Below are positions 18,160 to 28,220 of a DNA stretch of 64,000 nt, in pieces (position 1 is the stretch's first letter; each line of letters begins with the position of its first letter). Source of the DNA: JAOXRU01 sp965247735. Lineage in GTDB: Bacteria; Bacteroidota; Bacteroidia; Flavobacteriales; Flavobacteriaceae. Position numbers and translations under genes: made by a program. Where the stretch lies: NCBI GenBank assembly GCA_965247735.1, contig CBDFHN010000002.1:3100001-3164000 (forward strand), in the 5' to 3' direction. The notes beneath the pieces are model-generated. The model searched no databases. It was not told the origin of the DNA and saw only the letters and a program-made list of their open reading frames with translations.

Positions 18160-18870
18160 TTATACTAAAAAATTAGACCCTGTAGCGGTAAAAGGTTGCA
18201 TGGTCTGGTTTTGTTGGTAAAAAAAGTTAAAATAGCCAATAGCCAATAGCGAAAAGGAATAGAGGAGTTAGTTGTTTAATCGTTTAGTTGTTTAACCGTT
18301 TAACCGATTCAACAGAATATAAAGTTTGAGTAAGTAATAAACAAAATACAGAAAAAGAGTAAGAAAATAAACAATATTTAAAGAGCAAGAGTAAGCAAAT
18401 AAACAATATTTAAAGAGGAAGAGCCAAAAGGCAATAGTAGAGTTAGTTGTTTAATCGTTTAGTTGTTTAACCGATTAACCGATTCAACAGAATATAAAGT
18501 TTGAGTAGATAAATAAACAGTTAAAAAAAAGAGGAAAGTGCTTAACCGATTCAACAGTTAAACAAAATACAGAGCAAGAGTAAGCAAATAAACAATATTT
18601 AAAGAGGAAGAGCCAAAAGGCAATAGTAGAGTTAGTTGTTTAATCGTTTAGTTGTTTAACCGATTAATCGATTCAACAGAATATAAAGTTTGAGTAGATA
18701 AATAAACAGTTAAAAAAAAGCGGAAAGTGCTTAACCGATTCAACAGTTAAACAAAATACAGAGCAAGAGTAAGAAAATAAACAATATTTAAAGAGCAAGA
18801 GTAAGCAAATAAACAATATTTAAAGAGGAGTAAGCAAATAAACAATATTAAATCATCAATAATAAATCAA
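18160..18870. repeat. AT-rich tandem repeat region between hcp and vgrG
   Basis: The 727-bp gap is filled by degenerate direct repeats. GTTAGTTGTTTAATCGTTTA starts at 18267, 18442 and 18631 (periods 175 and 189 bp). ACCGATTCAACAG, TAAAGTTTGAGTA and the short unit AATAAACAATATTTAAAGAG recur many times within each period. No reading frame is maintained. The region separates hcp from vgrG and may carry a promoter for vgrG or be a recombination-prone spacer. No CRISPR-like spacing is present. Confidence 0.8.
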
Positions 18871-18875
18871 AACAG

Positions 18876-20768
18876 ATGTCCAGAAGAAAGAACGATTTTA
18901 AATCTAGTGCAATACGTCCCAAGGTAGTGATGAGTATTGGAAATCAATTCATTACTCATTTTAAGGAAATTACACTTCATCAGAAGATAAATGAGCATCA
19001 TACATTTAGTATTATTTTGGATCATGATGTAATAGAGGAATTGGGCTCGCATACATTGGACAAGTCTAAGGAATGGATCGGATCTAGCCTCACGATCTCA
19101 TTTTCTGATAAGGATTTCCTTGGTTATATTACTGGCATTCAAATGTTACATACCGAAGGTTTTGATGGTGATATTATTGTTACAGGTTCCTCCCCAACAG
19201 TATTATTAGAAGCTGGTCCACATACGCAATCATGGACGGGAAAAAGCTTGACCACCATCATCAACGATGTGGTAAAGGATGTAAATATGCAAGTAGCTAT
19301 TGCACCCACCTATAAAGAAGTTATTCCATATGAAGTACAATACAACGAGAGTCATTTTCATTTTTTACAACGGATGGCATCTAAATACAACGAATGGCTG
19401 TTTTATGATGGGACACAGCTCTGTTTTGGAAAACCAAGTTTAGCAAAAACCACGACTTTACAATATGGACAGGATATGCATAATATCGATATTCGTATGG
19501 AAACCTTTGCTACTCGAAAAAAGCAAATCTCCTACCATGCGGCACAAGACAATCAATTTGCAGATAAAACAAGGAATACTGTAAATGGACTTAACGAACT
19601 TGGTTTTGATGCTTTTGAAGCTTCCAAAAAGTTATATACCATAGTTCCTCAAGAGCTTTCCCCTTCTTATGTAGAAGACAAAATGCGAATAGATAGGGAA
19701 TTAGCCCGTTCGCAAGCCGAAGCAACAGCCTTAGGAAATGTATTTAAAGCCACCAGTAGCAAAGCAGGATTAGGATTAGCATCGGTTGTAAAAATAAGTG
19801 CTGCCCGTTTTAAAAATATCGATTTTGATATGGGAACGATGACGCAAACAAGTATCAAAAAGAAAATTAATTTCGATATCAAACAATATGGGGAATATAT
19901 CATCACAGAAATTGTCCATACGGCAAATAATAACTACGAATATTCAAATGATATTACTGCCCTTCCTGGCGGATTAGAAGTGCTGCCAGCACCAGAAACA
20001 ACAAAACCTTTAGCACAGCCCGAATTGGCAAAAGTTATTTCCAATACTGACCCTAAAAACCAAGGTCGAGTACAAGTACAGTTTTTTTGGCAAAATGGAA
20101 TTATGCGTTCTGATTGGATCCGTGTAATGACTCCCGATGCTGGAAAAGGAAATGAACATAAGAAAAACCGAGGCCATGTATTTATCCCCGAAACAGGAGA
20201 TCAGGTTATGGTAGGTTTTGAATATGGAGACCCCAATAGACCATATGTACAAGGAGGAATGTTTCATGGTAATAACGGAGCAGGAGGACAACAGAACAAC
20301 AATATTAAGAGTATAATTACCAGATCTGGGCATACCATTGAGTTTAATGATACTGATAATGCCGAGAGCATTACGATTACGGATAAGAGCAAAAACATCA
20401 TATTTATAGACACTAAAAATTCTAGTATTGTAATAAGTGCACCAGAAAACATAAGTATAAGTGCTAAAAATATTGATATTACAGCAAGTGAAAATGTTAC
20501 GGTAAGTGCGGGCGAAAATATTGGAATTAATGCAGCCGATGATATTAATATTGGAACAGGAGATAGCATGAGTATTATTGCTAATGAAGATCTGGCTATT
20601 ATGGCAAAAAATATTACGGAAACCGCTGCTGAGAATTTTGAAACTGTTGCTGTTAGTTTACAAGAATCGGCTGATGTAATAACGAAGAACAGTACCAAGG
20701 ATGATATAGGTTTTAATAGTTCTGGAAATATAAACAGTACTTCTGGAGATAAAGTAAAATTGCACTAA
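18876..20768 (+). CDS. vgrG: Type VI secretion spike protein VgrG
   Basis: This 630-residue protein has the gp27-like head at about 1-370. An OB-fold gp5-like domain follows at about 385-475 (RVQVQFFW, SDWIRVMTPDAG, GHVFIPETGDQVMVGFEYGD, PYVQGGMFHG). A beta-helical spike at about 490-630 is built of short Ile/Asn/Ala repeats (SISAKNIDITA, VTVSAGENIGI). The order is that of VgrG (TssI). The spike tip binds PAAR-type effectors, two of which follow. It is one base away from the next gene and is probably co-transcribed with it. Confidence 0.93.
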   Translation: MSRRKNDFKSSAIRPKVVMSIGNQFITHFKEITLHQKINEHHTFSIILDHDVIEELGSHTLDKSKEWIGSSLTISFSDKDFLGYITGIQMLHTEGFDGDIIVTGSSPTVLLEAGPHTQSWTGKSLTTIINDVVKDVNMQVAIAPTYKEVIPYEVQYNESHFHFLQRMASKYNEWLFYDGTQLCFGKPSLAKTTTLQYGQDMHNIDIRMETFATRKKQISYHAAQDNQFADKTRNTVNGLNELGFDAFEASKKLYTIVPQELSPSYVEDKMRIDRELARSQAEATALGNVFKATSSKAGLGLASVVKISAARFKNIDFDMGTMTQTSIKKKINFDIKQYGEYIITEIVHTANNNYEYSNDITALPGGLEVLPAPETTKPLAQPELAKVISNTDPKNQGRVQVQFFWQNGIMRSDWIRVMTPDAGKGNEHKKNRGHVFIPETGDQVMVGFEYGDPNRPYVQGGMFHGNNGAGGQQNNNIKSIITRSGHTIEFNDTDNAESITITDKSKNIIFIDTKNSSIVISAPENISISAKNIDITASENVTVSAGENIGINAADDINIGTGDSMSIIANEDLAIMAKNITETAAENFETVAVSLQESADVITKNSTKDDIGFNSSGNINSTSGDKVKLH

Positions 20769-20769
20769 A

Positions 20770-22071
20770 ATGAGCGGAGAATTATCAAGATTTGCTAAGA
20801 ACAGCACTACTATTGCAGAAAAGGTTGATTTTAATGCCATTAATGGTGATATTAATTTCTCTTCTGCTAAGAGTGTTGTTTTTTCAGCAAAAAAAGACCT
20901 TGTATATGGCTGTTATAAACAACCAGAAGGCGACGAAACTGTTGATTTAGTAGTAAAAAAAGTAGAAGGACCAAAGAGCGTTGAAATTGGTAAAACATAT
21001 ACTTTTAAAGCAACAGAATTTTCACGAAAAGCAATTGGAGGAGAATTAAGTAAGGTAAAATGGGCATATCAATTGGATGATGAAGATATTATTGATTTTC
21101 CTAAACCAGGAAAAGTAGTCGGTAATATCGTAACCAAAGAAGTTACAATAGCAGATGAGGTATGGGATAATAAGGTGGTTAAAATATATGCCTATCTAAA
21201 AAATAAAGAAGCTGAAGGAAAGATAGAAACTATAGTAAAAGTATTAGAAAAAATATTTATTGTTGGTACAGAACAGCATTCTGCTACATATGGAAATAAG
21301 ATGATGTTTCCTGCACAAGCGATAAGAGAAATAAAAGAGAATATAGGAACAAAATTATTACTTACAATATTGATGTTTTCTGATGGATATAATTCAGATG
21401 AGTTGAGTGTAGTGAGAAGAGACGGGAAAAAGCTTTTTAGTAATCTAAATTTTATTAAAATTGACTCTACTAAAGAGCTAATTGGTTATGTTAATAAAGG
21501 AAATAATAAAGTGTCGAGGGGCAATATAAAGATTAAGGAAATTAAAATTTTCTCTCATGGTCTTCCAAGTATTTTTGATTTCGGCCTAGATGGACCTGAT
21601 CAAAATTCTCAAAGGTTTAAGGTTTCTCATGTGTCACAACTTAAAAAAGATGTTTTTGATAGTAATGCTGAAATTTACTCTTATGCCTGTAGAACAGGGA
21701 ATTCGGATAGTAGAGTAATAGCATCAGTCCCAGGTTACTCATATGGGGATGATTGGTTAACACAAGTAAAGCCTAAAGAAAGTTTAGCTCAAAAACTTGC
21801 TAATCATTTAGAAATATCTGTTTATGCTTTTCTAAGACGAAGTTTATATATTTCAACTTGGGATGATAAAGGAGATGAAAAATATATAGAGAAATATAAG
21901 CAAATTGATGATGAAACAATAAATGGACAAATATACAGACCACATCAATGGGACGAGGCTTTATGGAATCCTAATGGAGCATACTCTAAGCCAACTGCTG
22001 CCGCAACTCCAAAAGGTCTTCCTGCAAAATTATATATATTTAAAAAAGGAGAAGAACCAAAAGTGAAATAA
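20770..22071 (+). CDS. Putative T6SS effector with cysteine-peptidase-like domain
   Basis: This 433-residue protein follows vgrG after one base. Residues 1-50 look like a continuation of the VgrG beta-repeat (INGDINFSSAKSVVFSAKKD), a likely spike-docking region. Residues 55-160 resemble an Ig-like domain. The C-terminal domain (about 165-430) has KIFSHG with His263 and YSYACRTGN with Cys307; a His-Gly and Ala-Cys pair about 44 residues apart is the pattern of clan CD (caspase/CHAT-like) cysteine peptidases. That fold call is inference. Three small overlapping genes follow and are candidate immunity proteins. Confidence 0.6.
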   Translation: MSGELSRFAKNSTTIAEKVDFNAINGDINFSSAKSVVFSAKKDLVYGCYKQPEGDETVDLVVKKVEGPKSVEIGKTYTFKATEFSRKAIGGELSKVKWAYQLDDEDIIDFPKPGKVVGNIVTKEVTIADEVWDNKVVKIYAYLKNKEAEGKIETIVKVLEKIFIVGTEQHSATYGNKMMFPAQAIREIKENIGTKLLLTILMFSDGYNSDELSVVRRDGKKLFSNLNFIKIDSTKELIGYVNKGNNKVSRGNIKIKEIKIFSHGLPSIFDFGLDGPDQNSQRFKVSHVSQLKKDVFDSNAEIYSYACRTGNSDSRVIASVPGYSYGDDWLTQVKPKESLAQKLANHLEISVYAFLRRSLYISTWDDKGDEKYIEKYKQIDDETINGQIYRPHQWDEALWNPNGAYSKPTAAATPKGLPAKLYIFKKGEEPKVK

Positions 22072-22076
22072 TTGTT

Positions 22077-22478
22077 ATGAAAAAAAAATATACAGTTTTA
22101 TTATTTACGGTTTTAACGACAGTAGTACAATATTATTGGTTTCTACCCAATGGGAAATCATGTGCTGACCCTCTTGAAGATAATACATGGTTACCATTGT
22201 TATTTATGCTTTTTTTGATGCTTATAGGAGCAGTTTTAATAATAACCTTCTCTAAAAAGAAGGTGCTTGTTAAGTTATCAATATTTTTAACATCCTTTTG
22301 GCTTTTTAGCAACTATCAGTCCTTTAATGATAGAGTTTCGTGCTGGTCAACTTATTTGTTTAACGAAGAAATTATTGCGGTTTTCTCTTTGTCTATTATT
22401 CCTATAGCAACTTGTTTAGCTGTTTTTATTATTGGAAATCTCTTTTTAGAGAAGTTGAAAACCTCAAATGATGAATGA
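22077..22478 (+). CDS. Small membrane protein, candidate immunity protein
   Basis: This 133-residue protein has four hydrophobic segments (about 5-20, 38-60, 66-85, 100-125) with a periplasmic-looking Cys between the first two. It starts 5 bp after the effector stop and overlaps the next gene by four bases (ATGA). Position right behind a putative effector suggests immunity, but no family was recognised. Confidence 0.6.
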   Translation: MKKKYTVLLFTVLTTVVQYYWFLPNGKSCADPLEDNTWLPLLFMLFLMLIGAVLIITFSKKKVLVKLSIFLTSFWLFSNYQSFNDRVSCWSTYLFNEEIIAVFSLSIIPIATCLAVFIIGNLFLEKLKTSNDE

Positions 22479-22660
22479 AAATGAAAGGAAAATTAGAGCA
22501 ATACATCAAGGATATTTTAATATCCAAAGAAAATAGAATAAGGCTGTATTTATTAGCTTTTCTATTGCCTATTAATTTATCAAATTGTACAACAATGGAA
22601 CCAGAATTTAAAATATTTGGAGATGCAGAGATTCTTCAAGACATAAAAATAAATGAATAG
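22475..22660 (+). CDS. Small membrane-anchored or lipoprotein-like ORF
   Basis: This 61-residue ORF has a hydrophobic run (about 24-38) ending in NLSNC, which could be a lipobox after a long charged N-region. It overlaps its neighbours on both sides (4 bp and 8 bp), which favours real translation. The role is unknown; it is likely part of the immunity block. Confidence 0.5.
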   Translation: MKMKGKLEQYIKDILISKENRIRLYLLAFLLPINLSNCTTMEPEFKIFGDAEILQDIKINE

Positions 22661-23156
22661 TTATTATAAGTACAGTATATCAGCTTTAGTCATAATAGTG
22701 TTTGGTTTTTTGAGTATTAAATTCATTAATACGCTCCTAACATTTAATAATTACTTTGAATTAAATGATTCAAAATCTCATTTGCATTATAGTAAACTAA
22801 ATGAAAACGAGGTGTGTAACACTATGGAAGATTCTTCGGAAATAAAATTAAAGTTTGAATTTAAAAGAATGTTTGTCCAATTTAATGGACGTATTGATAT
22901 TGAAGATGTGTATAGTAATAAAAATGGGATTCTTTTATATTCAGGCCCTTTTAAAGAAGAAATTGTTTTGAGTAAGTGTATTAATGATACTATTAAAAAC
23001 AACCGTTTGCGCTTAAATTTTTCCTTTTATAAGGACAATGAGCTTTACTTTCTTCACACAAAAGAAAGCATTGATTATGATATGCATAAATCTATAAAGA
23101 TTATAATAAATTCTGTAGAAGTCCCATCAAGTTCATGTAATGTTGAGTATGATTAG
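22653..23156 (+). CDS. Single-pass membrane protein of unknown function, candidate immunity protein
   Basis: This 167-residue protein has one N-terminal hydrophobic segment (about 8-28) and a mature part rich in beta-strand pattern with four cysteines. It overlaps the preceding small gene by 8 bp and ends the putative effector/immunity operon. No family was recognised. Confidence 0.6.
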   Translation: MNSYYKYSISALVIIVFGFLSIKFINTLLTFNNYFELNDSKSHLHYSKLNENEVCNTMEDSSEIKLKFEFKRMFVQFNGRIDIEDVYSNKNGILLYSGPFKEEIVLSKCINDTIKNNRLRLNFSFYKDNELYFLHTKESIDYDMHKSIKIIINSVEVPSSSCNVEYD

Positions 23157-23299
23157 AAAAATAAAAAACCCCAATAGCTTTAATCCTTCATGGAGGGTTA
23201 ATTGCCCGAGGCTTGCCTCGAAATGAAAATGTTTTTTCGGAAGTATACCTCGTACCCTTAGATCGAGGTTGTTGAGTACAGTGCTATAAAAGTTAATTA

Positions 23300-24133
23300 A
23301 TGAGACAAGACCCATACATATTAGCAAATCTACCAAAGAGAGCACCTGTTTCAAGCCATAGGGAGTATCTCATTAGTATAAAAACTAGCCTAAGCGGAGC
23401 AAGTACCCATACAACTTCTAACATGGTTTATAATTTGGGTATCACATATGACGATCACACTTTTACGTTTAGTAAAAAAAACATTGTGGTTGATGGAAAG
23501 GTAATTCCAAGCAAAATGAATGAATTATATTTAAAAAGCGCTGCTCCTTTACAAACCATAGATTTTAGATGTGATAAACAGGGCACAATAATAGATATAT
23601 ACAAGTATAGAAACCTGTTGAAAGCTTGGCAACAAACAAGAAGAGAAATACAACAACAATTTACTGGACCACCAGTAGCACAACTAATAGCACAAACAGA
23701 TGAGTGCTATAATGAGAAAAAACACCTTATAGAACGCTTAAATGGTAATATGGTATTACAAAGCTTTTACCGTTCTTTTATTAACGATTATCTAATTTAC
23801 TATGGACAAACCAATACCGTATTTACCAACATAGGAATCTTGAGCCGAATGCCATTACCATATAGTGGAAAAAAAACATTAGGTCTAAAGGATAACCAAT
23901 TGTTTGTAAACACAAAAGCTTACTTAAATAAAGAAAAAGTAAACACCTCAGAACTGGAAAGCTATTTTAAAAATAAAGTAGAAAATGTTGCTATTGAAAA
24001 CTTAGATATTACAATAGAAGATCGCACATTTTTAGATTATGATAGCCTTTGGATAAACCAAAGTACCGTTACAAAAACGGTACAATTGGATAATTATAAA
24101 AAAGAGGTGATACTAACGATACAACATGTGTAA
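23300..24133 (+). CDS. Unknown protein upstream of the PAAR-like effector
   Basis: This 277-residue protein has no signal peptide or membrane segment, so it is probably cytoplasmic. It has beta-rich N- and C-terminal thirds and a helical middle (about 110-170, with Gln/Arg-rich helices). It overlaps the 1363-residue effector gene by 8 bp, so the two are translationally coupled. A cytoplasmic gene directly before a PAAR-type effector is where adaptor or loading chaperones usually sit. That role is inferred from position only; I do not recognise the family. The 143-bp gap before it contains GC-richer short inverted repeats (CCTCG...CGAGG). Confidence 0.6.
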   Translation: MRQDPYILANLPKRAPVSSHREYLISIKTSLSGASTHTTSNMVYNLGITYDDHTFTFSKKNIVVDGKVIPSKMNELYLKSAAPLQTIDFRCDKQGTIIDIYKYRNLLKAWQQTRREIQQQFTGPPVAQLIAQTDECYNEKKHLIERLNGNMVLQSFYRSFINDYLIYYGQTNTVFTNIGILSRMPLPYSGKKTLGLKDNQLFVNTKAYLNKEKVNTSELESYFKNKVENVAIENLDITIEDRTFLDYDSLWINQSTVTKTVQLDNYKKEVILTIQHV

Positions 24134-27100
24134 TACTATGGAAAAAGACCCTATAATACATAAAATAAAGAGGCAGAAATCTAATAATGAAATGGAAAAT
24201 AGAGATATTCTTGTCAATTTGTATCTCAAAGATTACAGAAAGCATCATCCTAAGACAAGCTATAGAGCCTACGACAAAAAGATACAAGAAGCCAATAAGG
24301 AATTGAAGGGTAAATGGGGTAAATTAAAACTGGGACAAGAAATAAAGATCCCAATGGATATCCCTAAAGAAGCCCCTGAAGACCAAGAGCCAGCAAAACA
24401 AGATTCTGCACAAAATACTAGCCCAGAAAATACAACCGAGGCATCTAAAAAAGAAGAAGAAAAAGAAGCTTCCCAAGATTCTGGCAAACCTAGCAAGGCA
24501 GGAATATACCCTGTATGTAATGGTGCCGAGTGTATGTGCGACCAAAGTAAGGAGAAGTTGCCTGCTAAGCTTAAGGTAATTAGCCATGAATCTTTAGCAA
24601 TAAATGATAAGAATGGAACTAGTAAATTATTAGCAACTACTAATGATTTACTAGTACCTTTTGAAAAACAAAGTAATACTTTTGGTACCTGTCTAAAACA
24701 GCCCTTAGGATTTGGACAATACAAACCTTGTATACCTAATATTACCAAATGGGACAAAAGTTACGAAGCCATAAAGGTAGCAAGTGCAAACAATGGTACA
24801 GCCTTATTAGAAGAAAGCGAGGGAGAATGTGCTTTTACAGGAAAAATAACCTTTACCACCCATGGGCAAACCCAAGCAGTTAGTAGTGCCGATGCTGCCG
24901 AAACATCACCAGGAATAGCCGCTATGCTTACCGATGGTGTAATTACTGAAGAAGAAGCCGAAAAACTTATAAAAGGCACTCTTGAAGATAAAAAAACAAA
25001 AAAAATAACTGACATTAATGTGGTAGGGTCTCTTAGCCCTACAAATGGTACCTATAGAATAAATGTAGATTATAAAGAACTAGTTTTTAGAGTAGCTAAA
25101 CCTACTGGTTTAAAAGCTGATGAAAAAGCAGGCATTAATTGGGCGGTGTATGTAAAAAACAAAAAAGGCTATAGCCATTATCACAATTTTGTAGATAAAG
25201 GCGACCAGTTTGTGTTTCCCTATAGAACCCCTGGTATTTATGCAATAGAAGCATATAGTGATACCAAAAAATTTGACATTCTTACCGGAAACTGTAAAGG
25301 ATCGGCATCTAATCTATTAGAAATTGTATATCAAGACATTGCAGGGCTGTCGCTTTATGGTAATGAGGAGGAACGTACCAAAAAAAAATTGATACGCCCT
25401 ACCGAAACCATAACGGTAAGTGCTACCAAACTGTTTAAGGAAGCCTATCATGTAAAAAACAAAAACATCCAATGGGAAGTTAGCTCAAAAGGAGAAGATA
25501 TAGACTTTACAAAAACCACCAAACAAGTTACTTTTGGTGATAATAAAACAGATATTATACCAGAAATAACCATAAAACCACAACACAATACGGATATCAA
25601 AAAAATAACAGTTAGTGCTACCTACGATGGGCAAACAAAAAGTATCACTTTTATAGTAAAGAACAATGCGGTAGCACGTGTAAGTTCCGACAAGGATACG
25701 ATATGTGTACTGAGCAAACCCAAAAAACCAAGACACGAAGTAACATTTACGGCACATTACCAATTGCCCTACAATGCTGCATTGGGCGATGTAGCTCCGC
25801 AATGGTGCTGGTACAATAAATCAGAGTCACCACATAAGAAAAATCTAATTACATCTGGAGTAAATGGGCTTACTTATACCAGTACCTCCGAAAAAGAAGG
25901 AATATGGTATGTAGAAGCCTTTGCAAGTGGGCCAGATGGCACAAATGCAAAAATAACAGCCCTACAGCCAAAGATAAGCAAAACGTATTGGGCAGATTCC
26001 GAAGGCGGAATTGTAAGCCGTACAGGCTATGGCCATAAGGTGTTTTTTCATATAGAAGGCGAAGCATTACACGGAGAGACCTTGCAGCTAAAATTATGGC
26101 AAGAAACCTCAAAAGACGTAAAGGAAATAGATTGTGTAGAACTTGAGTTTAAAAAGCCATCAGGAAGAGAATATATAAAATTAACGCTTCCCAAAGCCGA
26201 TGCCAATAGTAAAAACACAAGACTATTTTGCACGCTAACAGCAATAGGTAACATGAAAATTTTAGGAACAAAGGAAGCAAAAGATGAGCTTAAAGGTCAA
26301 CTTTTACTAGTTCCTAAAGAAAAAATGGCGAAATTAGAAGTCCGAATCAAAAAGCAAGTATTGAGTTTAAAGATATATGAGCAAAACAATGATTTACATA
26401 TCGGAATTATTACCTATGGTGATACTGTTACCATAAAAGTAAAAACCCGTAACTTAATTGGGGAGACATTAGAATTTGAGATATGGCACGATAAAAGAGC
26501 AGATAACTATACCGATAACTATAGCCTTATAGACAAGACCGATGATAATGAAATGGAGGAAACGGTATCAATACCAATAGATTCTGAGGGAAATGGAGAG
26601 GGCAATTTTTGCATTCCAGATAGTTGGAAAAGCAATCAAAAAAATAAAGTAACACCAGAATACTACTATTTCAAATATGGCAAAGAAGAGTTCCCACGGG
26701 CTTACTATTATATAAACCCAAAATTAGTTAACGAGAAAAAAGAACAAAAGGATAAAGCAAAAATAGATGTTGGAGCATTAAGCACAGATTATATAGTGCA
26801 TCCTCGTATAAAAGCCCTAATGCTAAAAGTAGCCGACAAACTTACATTAGACGATAAAATTGAGGAAGAAAACGCGGTGATACTTAGTGATGAGTTGGAA
26901 TTGGAAAGTAATGAAAAGGAAAAGTGCTCTAAATGTGAAGAAGATGTTACATTAAAACAAATAGAAGATATATTTGAGACACTTAGCAAGCACAAATCTT
27001 TTAGACAAGAAATAATTGATAATTTCAACAAATATGCAAAGAAGGAATCATTGCATTTAAATACTTGTTTAAGAAAAGCTCATTTTTTCGCACAAGTAGG

Positions 27101-28217
27101 TGCTGAAACATTAGGTATCCATCCTGATTGGATGGTTGAGACTGATGTTTTTCCTTATATATCTAAAAATATAAAGCAAAGTTTATTTGGGACTAGAGCT
27201 GTAAACTTAAAATCTTCAGGTAATTTAGAATCATATTGTACTGAAAGACCACAACAAAAATTATTGAATTATCTTTATGCAAAAGAAAATGGCTTTGGTA
27301 ATGGTAACGGTAATGAAGCTAGTGGAGATGGCTATAAATTTAGAGGTCGTGGTCTAAAACAATTAACGGGTCGTGCTAATTATAAAACAGCATCCAAATT
27401 TTTAAAAGATATATTTCCAGATGAATATGTTGATTTAGAAGCTAACCCGGACAAAATAAAAGAGGCAAAGTATGCTGTTCTATCTGCTATAGCATATTGG
27501 GAGAAAAATAGTGTTTGGCAAGTAGCAGACCAAATAAAAGAAGTAACAGATAAAAATGTAAAAAGAGTACGAAGAAAAATAAATGGAGGTATAGCTGGTT
27601 GGAAAGAAGTTAAAACATATTTAGAAGAAGGAATTGATGTTTTTAAAGTTAATAATTGCGTTCCAGTTTCTGTTAGTGTGAAAGATTGTTCTGTTTGTAA
27701 AGAAAATCATTACGATTTAACAGATAAAATAAAATGGCAAACACAGTTTGACTCTAAGTGGGGAGATAAAAAAGCGCAAAATGTCGCATGTAAAAAAACC
27801 TGTGATGATATCTTAGTTAATGCTGGATTAAAAGCTACATCTAAATTTAAGTTATTTCAAACTGCAAATGAAAATAGTACACACACTCAGTTAATAACTG
27901 ATATAAATCAATCAAAAAGGGCTATTACATATATTAACGCTCAATTAAGTATAGGTAATCCGGTACAGCTTGGAGTTAATCATAAACTGGGGTATGGGTA
28001 CAATGAGGGAACCACGGACCATTTTGTTGTACTAATTGGAAAAGGATGTGAAAGTGGAAAAGTCTTTTATAGGTTTTATGATGTTGGAACTAGTCATGAA
28101 AACAAAGGTGCAAGTAAAAATAACAAACTATTTTTAAATACTACTGACTACTCATTAAAAGGGACAACAGTATACAATGGAAGCACATATGTAGTAACCC
28201 AAGTAAGAAATAATTAA
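24126..28217 (+). CDS. Multidomain T6SS effector: LysM-like, PAAR-like DUF4280, Ig-like, GH19 and C39-like domains
   Basis: This is a 1363-residue protein. Residues about 25-75 look LysM-like. A Pro/Glu-rich linker leads to a PAAR-like DUF4280 domain (about 128-250, with spaced Cys and a THGQ end) that would cap the VgrG spike. Ig-like beta domains fill about 300-930. A GH19 glycan hydrolase follows: AQVGAETLG with Glu994, and GDGYKFRGRG with the LTGRANY block near 1067. The C-terminus is a C39-like papain-fold peptidase with Cys1222 (NVACKKTC) and His1299 (TTDHFVVLIGKG). The protein thus joins a glycan-cleaving and a peptide-cleaving peptidoglycan hydrolase. Residues about 740-930 are repeated almost base for base in the orphan cassette at 32142-32700. 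A lipoprotein gene follows after 3 bp. Confidence 0.82.
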   Translation: MCNTMEKDPIIHKIKRQKSNNEMENRDILVNLYLKDYRKHHPKTSYRAYDKKIQEANKELKGKWGKLKLGQEIKIPMDIPKEAPEDQEPAKQDSAQNTSPENTTEASKKEEEKEASQDSGKPSKAGIYPVCNGAECMCDQSKEKLPAKLKVISHESLAINDKNGTSKLLATTNDLLVPFEKQSNTFGTCLKQPLGFGQYKPCIPNITKWDKSYEAIKVASANNGTALLEESEGECAFTGKITFTTHGQTQAVSSADAAETSPGIAAMLTDGVITEEEAEKLIKGTLEDKKTKKITDINVVGSLSPTNGTYRINVDYKELVFRVAKPTGLKADEKAGINWAVYVKNKKGYSHYHNFVDKGDQFVFPYRTPGIYAIEAYSDTKKFDILTGNCKGSASNLLEIVYQDIAGLSLYGNEEERTKKKLIRPTETITVSATKLFKEAYHVKNKNIQWEVSSKGEDIDFTKTTKQVTFGDNKTDIIPEITIKPQHNTDIKKITVSATYDGQTKSITFIVKNNAVARVSSDKDTICVLSKPKKPRHEVTFTAHYQLPYNAALGDVAPQWCWYNKSESPHKKNLITSGVNGLTYTSTSEKEGIWYVEAFASGPDGTNAKITALQPKISKTYWADSEGGIVSRTGYGHKVFFHIEGEALHGETLQLKLWQETSKDVKEIDCVELEFKKPSGREYIKLTLPKADANSKNTRLFCTLTAIGNMKILGTKEAKDELKGQLLLVPKEKMAKLEVRIKKQVLSLKIYEQNNDLHIGIITYGDTVTIKVKTRNLIGETLEFEIWHDKRADNYTDNYSLIDKTDDNEMEETVSIPIDSEGNGEGNFCIPDSWKSNQKNKVTPEYYYFKYGKEEFPRAYYYINPKLVNEKKEQKDKAKIDVGALSTDYIVHPRIKALMLKVADKLTLDDKIEEENAVILSDELELESNEKEKCSKCEEDVTLKQIEDIFETLSKHKSFRQEIIDNFNKYAKKESLHLNTCLRKAHFFAQVGAETLGIHPDWMVETDVFPYISKNIKQSLFGTRAVNLKSSGNLESYCTERPQQKLLNYLYAKENGFGNGNGNEASGDGYKFRGRGLKQLTGRANYKTASKFLKDIFPDEYVDLEANPDKIKEAKYAVLSAIAYWEKNSVWQVADQIKEVTDKNVKRVRRKINGGIAGWKEVKTYLEEGIDVFKVNNCVPVSVSVKDCSVCKENHYDLTDKIKWQTQFDSKWGDKKAQNVACKKTCDDILVNAGLKATSKFKLFQTANENSTHTQLITDINQSKRAITYINAQLSIGNPVQLGVNHKLGYGYNEGTTDHFVVLIGKGCESGKVFYRFYDVGTSHENKGASKNNKLFLNTTDYSLKGTTVYNGSTYVVTQVRNN

Positions 28218-28220
28218 GCA

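Noticed and set aside
18160..18870. CRISPR array between hcp and vgrG
   Set aside because: Repeats are degenerate, irregular and nested, without unique spacers.
25675..25680. CACGTG as a further parS site (also at 33328-33333)
   Set aside because: Only the six-base core matches; flanks do not fit GTTC/GAAC and both lie inside effector coding sequence.
24269..26254. Minus-strand open frames of 68-162 codons in the 24-26 kb region
   Set aside because: They lie antisense to the large effector, whose domains are recognisable throughout.
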